A stretch of 22,501 bases of DNA from a virus. This document shows, piece after piece, positions 16,633-22,501 of this stretch. Where the stretch lies: positions 1-22,501 of the IMG/VR virus record IMGVR_UViG_3300017917_004203. One strand, given 5' to 3'. Within the stretch, counting starts at the first letter, position 1, and every line of letters begins with the position of its first letter. The position numbers and the translations under genes are program-made. Below the pieces are notes generated by a model that worked only from the letters and a program-made list of their open reading frames with translations, did not search any database and was not told the origin of the DNA.

Positions 16633-17289
16633 GGATACTTAAATAATGTTGTAGTTACTGTAGATGCCATCTTAACAAGAAAAGGTAGAGAGCTACTCGC
16701 CAGGAATGACGGCTCCTTCAGAATAACTCAATTTTCTCTCGCTGATGATGAAATAGATTATACCCTGTATAATCCTAATCATCCTTCAGGATCTGCTTTT
16801 TATGGACAAGCCATAGAAAACATGCCGTTGTTAGAAGCTTTTCCTGATGAAACGCAGGTAATGAAGTACAAGTTGGTAACTCTTCCTAGAGGAACTAGTA
16901 AACTCCCTGTAATAAATGTAGGGTATAACTCCATTACATTAAAACAAGCTGGGTCTCTTGTAATAACTCCTTCGACATTAAACTATTTAGGAGCAACCAG
17001 CACTTTTGAGCCTAACGGCTATATAGTAACTGTGGGTGATGCTAGGCTTCTTTCTACCTTTACTGCTATAGGTATAGACACTACTGCTGTAGGAATCCCG
17101 AGTTTGACTACAACCACAGGAACACAACTTAGTAGGTCCTTAATTGGTACTTCTTTTACTTTAGTTGGTACTACTGTAGATACCCTATTTGGAAGTACTG
17201 CTACCAGTCTTAGCACAACACTGACGGTTCTTGGTCGAGATTCGGGAGCTAGGATAACTATTCCTTTAACTGTAACAAAAAATAGATAA
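16630..17289 (+). CDS. Conserved virion structural protein (MGYLNN family)
   Basis: A 219-residue protein. Its first 60 residues (MGYLNNVVVTVDAILTRKGR, then ELLARNDGSFRITQFSLADD) match a strongly conserved phage structural family that I recall from T4-like marine phages. The second half, from about residue 90, is Thr/Ser/Val-rich with alternating strands and ends LTVTKNR; it looks like an Ig-like beta domain. It is probably a minor tail or decoration protein; the role is unknown. The TTG start is preferred because it gives the expected MGYLNN beginning and sits after TATATAAAA. It is the first gene after the promoter-like gap, so it may lead a separate late transcript with the following genes. 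Confidence 0.78.
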   Translation: MGYLNNVVVTVDAILTRKGRELLARNDGSFRITQFSLADDEIDYTLYNPNHPSGSAFYGQAIENMPLLEAFPDETQVMKYKLVTLPRGTSKLPVINVGYNSITLKQAGSLVITPSTLNYLGATSTFEPNGYIVTVGDARLLSTFTAIGIDTTAVGIPSLTTTTGTQLSRSLIGTSFTLVGTTVDTLFGSTATSLSTTLTVLGRDSGARITIPLTVTKNR

Positions 17290-17291
17290 TA

Positions 17292-18320
17292 ATGTCTTTT
17301 ATACAATTTAGTCCAGACGATAGCGTAGTAAGTTTAGAATTAATTACTTCTCCCATGTGGAGCCGCAATTATTATACACTAACGGCTTCCTTTAGCTCTA
17401 GCGCTCAGGAAGGCTCTACTAGTGGGCGAAGCTATCTAAACGTATACAATTTACAATATGATGCTTCAGGATCTGAGGTTCAATATTCTATAGCTTATGG
17501 ACATATATCTGGTAGCGGTTCTGTTCTATTTAATAATTCTGTTAATGAAAAATCTCCTACTAGGGACGTATACGGGCAATTTAGAAATATTGCATACGGA
17601 GACGAGAATTCGGTGTTTAATTTTGGAGGATCCGGAGGAGCCTCCAGAGATATATTTGCACTATCTGTAAGTAGGGCTAGATTCAAAGAAGCAATGAATC
17701 CGGGAACATGGGGATTAACATTAACAAATGGCGCTAACACTATCAGTTTAACAGATAATAGTAATGATAGTTCATTAGTAAACTTTATAGCAGGTAATAG
17801 AGTGTATTATGTTGTTAGTGGAACTTTAGGAAAAAGCTATGATGGAGCAACTGTTCAAACGAATAGTGGAAGCTACGGACTATTCTTCCCTGATATGGGA
17901 GTACTGGTACTTAACCCCAGGGCTTTATCTTTAAGTTATGCTAATAAAGGAATAGGTCTGACTATAGATGAAACAGCAGCTACTTCTTATACATACGGAT
18001 ATAATATCAACAACTCTACCCTTTTTAGAGCTATTAGTAGCGGACAATCTTTTTCTGCAAGAAGCCAAGAAACTATCTCAGCTAGGTATTTTTTTGTAAA
18101 CGTAAAAAGCTCTCAATACAACTACACCACAAATCCATCAATAATTGATAGTAACGGAAATATATTATATTCTACATTAATAGACAACCCTCAAACATTT
18201 CCTACAACTATAGGAATGTATAATGCGAGTGGAGATCTTCTAGCAGTCGCCAAACTAAGTAAGCCACTGCCTAAAGATTTTACTAAACAGATAACTTGTA
18301 GAGTTAAGCTAGAATTTTAA
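17292..18320 (+). CDS. Conserved virion structural protein
   Basis: A 342-residue beta-rich protein. The middle holds KEAMNPGTWGLTLTNG (about 133-148), and the C-terminal region has ETISARYFFVNVKSSQYNYT, then TTIGMYNASGDLLAVAKLSK and PLPKDFTKQITCRVKLEF. This C-terminal pattern is recurrent in T4-like phages, where it is annotated only as structural. Ser and Gly are frequent (SGSGS and GGSGG runs), as in its neighbours. It starts two bases after the previous stop (TAATAATG context). It probably assembles with the MGYLNN protein in the tail or baseplate periphery, inferred from order. Confidence 0.77.
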   Translation: MSFIQFSPDDSVVSLELITSPMWSRNYYTLTASFSSSAQEGSTSGRSYLNVYNLQYDASGSEVQYSIAYGHISGSGSVLFNNSVNEKSPTRDVYGQFRNIAYGDENSVFNFGGSGGASRDIFALSVSRARFKEAMNPGTWGLTLTNGANTISLTDNSNDSSLVNFIAGNRVYYVVSGTLGKSYDGATVQTNSGSYGLFFPDMGVLVLNPRALSLSYANKGIGLTIDETAATSYTYGYNINNSTLFRAISSGQSFSARSQETISARYFFVNVKSSQYNYTTNPSIIDSNGNILYSTLIDNPQTFPTTIGMYNASGDLLAVAKLSKPLPKDFTKQITCRVKLEF

Positions 18321-18336
18321 ATTGTTATGAATAGAA

Positions 18337-20094
18337 ATGTCATCCTTCAAAAGATTAAATAACGCAGATGTTGTAGAGGTTCCCTACATAGCTAATAAAC
18401 TATGGGAGTATACATCTTGTGAATTAAATCAGAACAATATAATCGTTCTCAGTGGCAAGAGAATGACAGGAAGCTTTGATCCTTTAAATGAATCAAAGTT
18501 TGGAGGTCAATATGAAAGATTAGTATACAACTCGGTAAATCATTTATTTTATCAAGATTTTTCCGGGTCTTACTTAAATAATCTATCTAGCCTATCCTCT
18601 ATATACTATAGCGGATCTAGTATATACAGAGCTTCTGGGTCTTACTATGATTATACTCCTGTGGGGTATATGAATAAAGATTTTCCCACTTACTTAGATT
18701 ATCAGAATCAGTACGTTAGTAAAATATACGCTGATAGGCCTAACAGAATCGTAGTAGAGTTCAATCAGGATATGGGATATAGCTCCTTAGGGCTTACTCC
18801 ATGGTCTGCTAAAATAAACAACGTTAATTGGAAAGTAATTGATCTAATATACGATATTAGAGCTTTCTATTTTTATATGGAAACGAATGCTAATATCAAT
18901 GACAATATTACATTTTCTTATAATTCTAGTTCAGGAGACATTGCCATAGTATTGGGATCTATTCCTTTACCATCTATTAACAATGCTGTTGTTTTTAATA
19001 ATATAGATGGAAGGTATAAACAAAATCAAATACCTTCTTCATCTTTATCACAAAGCGCAGCAGAGATTAAAGTACTATCCTTCCCTCAAGACATATACGG
19101 CAATTCTATATATCCGGGATCATTTTCAGTATCTGCGTCTTCTTATTATCTGATAGATGATAAAAAGGGAAATATATACGATATTTCCGGGTCTGCAAAT
19201 ATCCAGGTAGGTAACATATTTTATGATCATGGGCTAGCTATAATAACTCATAGGGACTATCAAAAACTATTTCCTGTTCCTCCGTATGCTAAAGATGATT
19301 ACTACGAATTTAAAAAATCAACATCTCCCAAAGTTGTATATCCTTTAGCGAATGACGATCCTAAATATTGGACTATAAATACAGGATCCATAGTACTTTC
19401 TGGATCTAACTCTAGTATGTTTACAACGGCTTCTAATGGGTCTATGGCTTTTTCGGGATCAACTCCTGGGAATTATGAAGTTTACTATAAGTATACTAGC
19501 GTAGCTCCTGATTCTTCTTGTACTTTAGAATCTAACTATGCTAAGTTAGTTGTGAAAGTAAAAGAGCCGATGTGTTCGTTTAGTTTCGTTGTGTCTGAAT
19601 TAATAGACTGTGTGATTGATGGAGGATCGGCTGGTGTTGTTACTCCTACGCCTACGCGTACTCCAACATCTACTCCCACATTAACGGCTACTCCTACTCT
19701 CACAACGACTCAAAATTTTGTACCATCTTCAACACCAACCTTAACAGCAACTAGCACACCTACGTTGACTGCTACTTCTACTCCGACTTTAACAGCTACA
19801 CCAACCCCTAGCCTCACTCCCACTTTAACGCCTACGTCTACTGAGATAGTATCGTATCTGTATGCTAACTCAGGATATGGAAATACTCCTGCTTCTGCTT
19901 GCGCAGATGCTACTACGTATAGCAGAAACTTATATTCAGATTGTCCTGCAATAACTCAAGGATGTATTTTATATAGAGGATCTAGATTACAAACTCCTAT
20001 ATTAGGATACAGTGTAATTAATGTAGGCGGTATAAACTTTAATGCTGATCCTGCAACCGGACAAATTATAGATATAGCATACGTGCAATGTTGA
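18337..20094 (+). CDS. Modular tail/fibre protein with (X-Thr)n linker and C-terminal Cys domain
   Basis: A 585-residue mosaic. Residues 1-125 and 230-306 look like one conserved phage structural domain (LNESKFGGQYERLVYNSVNH; later AAEIKVLSFPQDIYGNSIYP and VGNIFYDHGLAIITH). It is interrupted by a SwmB-like beta domain at about 128-221 (RIVVEFNQDMG ... NINDNITFSYNSSSGDI). Residues about 317-410 resemble a cadherin-like or Ig-like repeat (AKDDYYEF, VVYPLANDD, WTINTGSIVLSGS). Residues 435-504 are a Thr-alternating linker, and 505-585 form a small four-Cys domain ending in AYVQC, related to a domain of the next gene. It probably anchors in the virion by its N-terminus and displays the C-terminal domain for host binding. 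All domain names are by pattern only. Confidence 0.78.
   Translation: MSSFKRLNNADVVEVPYIANKLWEYTSCELNQNNIIVLSGKRMTGSFDPLNESKFGGQYERLVYNSVNHLFYQDFSGSYLNNLSSLSSIYYSGSSIYRASGSYYDYTPVGYMNKDFPTYLDYQNQYVSKIYADRPNRIVVEFNQDMGYSSLGLTPWSAKINNVNWKVIDLIYDIRAFYFYMETNANINDNITFSYNSSSGDIAIVLGSIPLPSINNAVVFNNIDGRYKQNQIPSSSLSQSAAEIKVLSFPQDIYGNSIYPGSFSVSASSYYLIDDKKGNIYDISGSANIQVGNIFYDHGLAIITHRDYQKLFPVPPYAKDDYYEFKKSTSPKVVYPLANDDPKYWTINTGSIVLSGSNSSMFTTASNGSMAFSGSTPGNYEVYYKYTSVAPDSSCTLESNYAKLVVKVKEPMCSFSFVVSELIDCVIDGGSAGVVTPTPTRTPTSTPTLTATPTLTTTQNFVPSSTPTLTATSTPTLTATSTPTLTATPTPSLTPTLTPTSTEIVSYLYANSGYGNTPASACADATTYSRNLYSDCPAITQGCILYRGSRLQTPILGYSVINVGGINFNADPATGQIIDIAYVQC
19639..19848 (+). repeat. (X-Thr)n repeat segment in the 18337 gene
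   Basis: About 70 codons in which nearly every second codon is Thr, with units such as STPTLTAT. It is interrupted once by QNFVPS. The period is 6 bases, with 16- to 24-base higher units of varied third bases. The same repeat type dominates the next gene. Confidence 0.9.
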
Positions 20095-20097
20095 TAA

Positions 20098-22501
20098 ATG
20101 GCGGACAAAAAAACAATAATAGTACAGGTTACCACTATTGGTAGCGGAGCAGGACCTTTCAATTTATCTACCGATACAGATGGTATATTAGCTACTGGAG
20201 TTAGCGCTATACAATTAATTAATGGCTATTATTTAGAAGTATCAGTTGATGCCTCTTATTTGTATATACAATCCACTGGGACTTGTTCTACTAATTTAAC
20301 GCTAAGTATAAATAATAATCCCACCCCTACTATAACTCCGGGATTAACTCAAACTCCGACTAGAACTTCTACTCCGACTCCAAGCATTACTGCCACTGCC
20401 ACTCAAACATCTACTCCTACCAGCACTCTTACTTTAACTCCTACTCCTAGCAATACTCCTACTCAAACAATAACCGCTACTAACACTCCCAGTAATACTG
20501 CTACTAGTACTCCCACTACTACCACAACTCCCGGATTAACTTTAACTCCGACATTAACTTCTACCAATACACCTACTTTAACTGCTACTCAAACTCTTAC
20601 TCCGACATTAACTAAGACTCCTACATTAACTGCTACTGCTACTAAGACATTAACTCCAACAATATCTGTAACAAATACTAGGACTTCTTTCAGAACTCCT
20701 ACTCCGACTAATACTCTTACTTTAACTAGGACCCTAACTCCTACTCCGACTAATACTCCTACATCAGTGCCGGGAATATGGATAGTAAGAGGAGATTATG
20801 ATGGCAGTACTACTTGTAGCGGATCAGTTACGTATGTGGATTGCAATGGGGTGCCACAAACTATATACGTAAATGATTTTCAAGAAATATATATATGCTC
20901 CCTAACTGTACCTATATCTACAGATTCTTGTGCAAACATAGCATTCTATTCCCCAGGGAATATAATACCTACTCTTACTCCTACTCCTAGTTTTGGGCCT
21001 ACTAATACTCCTACTCCTACTTTAACTAGTACTCCCACACCTACTTGTAATAGGCCTCTAGGACTATCAATATATTATTTCTGGACTGAGCTATGTTTAA
21101 ACAACACGTGTACAAATTTTACATCTTCTTATTCTGAGGCCTGTTCTGCAGCTGCTCTTTACATAAACACTGTAACTACATATTACTACAAGGGATTAAC
21201 TGCCCAACTATCTCAAAAAGCTGTAGGAGAAAAAGTGTATTCCGGCGTTTCTAATAATTGCTCTTTATTGCCTACAGGATACTATGTAACTAATGATGCT
21301 ATAGGAGAAGTAACCTATGTATTGAATGGAGTAATACAATCTATAACAACATGTGTATTTTTAACTCAAACTCCTACACCTACTTTAACTAGAACTTTAA
21401 CTCCTACCCCAACTTCAACCAATACTCCGACCTTAACTGCCACTCAAACTGTAACAGCGACCCAAACTGTTACATCTACTAATACTCCTACATTAACAGC
21501 TACTAACACTCCTACGCTAACTTCTACGAATACACCTACTAATACTCCCACATTAACTGCTACCAATACTCCGACCTTAACTGCTACTCAAACTGTTACT
21601 TCTACTAATACTCCTACATTAACAGCTACTAGCACACCTACGCTAACCTCTACTCAAACGTTAACCGCAACTCCTACTCAAACGGTAACTGCTACTCAGA
21701 CAGTAACCTCAACTTCTACTCAAACTTTAACTGCGACTAATACTCCTACTTTAACTTCTACTAATACGCCTACTTTAACTTCTACTAATACGCCTACTTT
21801 AACTCCTACTCAAACATTAACTTCTACTCCAACTCAAACCGTAACTTCTACTCCAACTGTAACTGCGACTAATACGCCTACCTTAACTGCTACTCAAACG
21901 CTAACTACTACTTCTGGAGCTACTTCTACTCCTACGCCTACTCAAACTGTAACAGCTACGAATACTCCTACGCTAACTGCTACACCTACTATAACCGCTA
22001 CAAATACTCCTACGCTAACCGCTACTCAAACTGTTACTTCTACTAATACTCCTACTCTAACAGCTACACCTACATTAACATCTACTAATACTCCTACTCT
22101 AACTGCTACTAGAACTGTTACTCCGACTAATACTCCTACTCTTACTTCCACTCAAACCGTAACTGCTACTAATACTCCTACCTTAACAGCTACTCCTACT
22201 TTAACAGCTACCAATACTCCGACATTAACTGCTACTCAAACCGTAACAGCTACCAATACGCCTACTTTAACAGCTACTCAAACCGTAACAGCTACGAATA
22301 CTCCTACTTTAACAGCTACTAGAACTGTAACTCCGACTAATACTCCTACGTTAACTTCTACGAGTACGCCTACTTTAACTGCTACTAATACTCCGACCTT
22401 AACTGCTACTCAAACTTTAACAGCTACTAATACTCCAACATTAACCGCGACTCAAACTTTAACGGCTACTAATACGCCTACCTTAACTTCTACGAGTACG
22501 C
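20098..22501 (+). CDS. Giant Thr-alternating repeat adhesin/fibre protein, 3'-truncated
   Basis: The frame starts at ATG 20098, 3 bases after the previous stop, and stays open to the window end (801 complete codons, no stop). Residues 1-74 form an N-terminal beta domain ([36 protein letters not shown]). Residues 75-223 are repeat block A. Residues 224-290 are a four-Cys domain with [18 protein letters not shown]. Residues 291-316 are a short repeat block, and 317-421 are a six-Cys domain ([27 protein letters not shown]). From 422 onward the protein is uninterrupted (X-Thr)n, units mostly NTPTLTAT and QTVTAT. These small Cys domains are of a kind seen in Bacteroidetes and phage surface proteins. 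It is likely a long fibre or adhesin with extended Thr/Pro stalks; receptor and length are unknown. Confidence 0.85.
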   Translation, partial: MADKKTIIVQVTTIGSGAGPFNLSTDTDGILATGVSAIQLINGYYLEVSVDASYLYIQSTGTCSTNLTLSINNNPTPTITPGLTQTPTRTSTPTPSITATATQTSTPTSTLTLTPTPSNTPTQTITATNTPSNTATSTPTTTTTPGLTLTPTLTSTNTPTLTATQTLTPTLTKTPTLTATATKTLTPTISVTNTRTSFRTPTPTNTLTLTRTLTPTPTNTPTSVPGIWIVRGDYDGSTTCSGSVTYVDCNGVPQTIYVNDFQEIYICSLTVPISTDSCANIAFYSPGNIIPTLTPTPSFGPTNTPTPTLTSTPTPTCNRPLGLSIYYFWTELCLNNTCTNFTSSYSEACSAAALYINTVTTYYYKGLTAQLSQKAVGEKVYSGVSNNCSLLPTGYYVTNDAIGEVTYVLNGVIQSITTCVFLTQTPTPTLTRTLTPTPTSTNTPTLTATQTVTATQTVTSTNTPTLTATNTPTLTSTNTPTNTPTLTATNTPTLTATQTVTSTNTPTLTATSTPTLTSTQTLTATPTQTVTATQTVTSTSTQTLTATNTPTLTSTNTPTLTSTNTPTLTPTQTLTSTPTQTVTSTPTVTATNTPTLTATQTLTTTSGATSTPTPTQTVTATNTPTLTATPTITATNTPTLTATQTVTSTNTPTLTATPTLTSTNTPTLTATRTVTPTNTPTLTSTQTVTATNTPTLTATPTLTATNTPTLTATQTVTATNTPTLTATQTVTATNTPTLTATRTVTPTNTPTLTSTSTPTLTATNTPTLTATQTLTATNTPTLTATQTLTATNTPTLTSTST
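20320..20766 (+). repeat. (X-Thr)n repeat block A
   Basis: About 149 codons alternating Thr with Pro, Leu, Ala, Ser, Asn, Gln, Arg or Lys. The order is less regular than in the distal block, and Lys and Arg appear more often. It separates the N-terminal domain from the first Cys domain. Confidence 0.9.
20968..21045 (+). repeat. Short (X-Thr)n spacer between two Cys domains
   Basis: About 26 codons of Thr/Pro/Leu repeat (PTLTPTP ... [14 protein letters not shown]) broken once by SFGP. It joins the four-Cys and six-Cys domains. Confidence 0.85.
21361..22501 (+). repeat. Long uninterrupted (X-Thr)n array, open at window end
   Basis: At least 380 codons. Every second residue is Thr, except one position near 21916 where Gly replaces it without loss of register. 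The X positions follow a recurring cycle N-P-L-A (unit NTPTLTAT, 24 bases) with Q-V-A or Q-L-A units (18 bases). All four Thr codons are mixed, so most units differ at DNA level. The array runs past the window edge. Confidence 0.93.
21757..21804 (+). repeat. Exact 24-base tandem duplication within the array
   Basis: Two identical neighbouring 24-base units encoding Ser-Thr-Asn-Thr-Pro-Thr-Leu-Thr. Most other units have diverged in third bases, so this pair points to a recent duplication. Confidence 0.85.

Noticed and set aside
19639-22501. Repeats as a CRISPR array or tandem-repeat noncoding locus
   Set aside because: There are no constant repeats with unique spacers. The frame is open throughout and the 6-base period follows codon pairs, so these are protein repeats.
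18337-22501. Diversity-generating retroelement target in the fibre genes
   Set aside because: No reverse transcriptase, template repeat or adenine-biased variable copy is visible in the window.

Overview
The window looks like part of the late structural region of a T4-like (contractile-tail) bacteriophage. All supported genes lie on the + strand, packed almost end to end with 1-4 base overlaps or gaps of a few bases. The DNA is AT-rich. No start codon has a clear Shine-Dalgarno sequence; starts follow A/T-rich stretches such as TATAAA. One promoter-like sequence fits the Bacteroidetes TTTG/TAnnTTTG consensus. Together with adhesin-type domains of a kind seen in Bacteroidetes proteins and phages, this suggests a Bacteroidetes (probably flavobacterial or aquatic) host. 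The host is an inference, not something read directly.

Layout. Bases 1-1712 hold regulatory and accessory genes: the 3' end of an HD-domain hydrolase, a small membrane protein, and a gp55-like late sigma factor. Bases 1723-6954 encode a tail hub block. It contains a small conserved phage protein and two tandem paralogous hub proteins. The paralogues share an N-terminal domain but end in different wall-degrading domains: a lambda-R-like (GH104-type) lytic transglycosylase and a C39-like cysteine peptidase. A beta-rich baseplate protein, a coiled-coil protein and a small helical protein follow. Bases 6956-9243 encode baseplate wedge proteins gp25 and gp6. Bases 9254-9790 encode an M15 zinc peptidase with a calcium-loop-like insert, probably an endolysin. 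Bases 9792-16564 encode large wedge and peripheral baseplate proteins, one of them gp7-like with a P2 gpI-type segment and a LamG-like domain. After the only promoter-like gap (about 16565-16629) come three virion structural proteins, and then a very long Thr-alternating repeat adhesin that is still open at the window end.

How it works together. The sigma factor would direct late transcription. The hub, wedge and peripheral proteins would build a contractile baseplate. The two hub enzymes could cut glycan strands and peptide stems during entry, and the M15 enzyme could act at lysis. The last two genes share the same (X-Thr)n repeat and related small Cys-containing domains, and probably form host-recognition fibres. 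The most unusual features are the duplicated hub with exchanged catalytic domains and the strict every-second-residue threonine repeat, shared by two adjacent genes and more than 1.1 kb long without interruption in the second.
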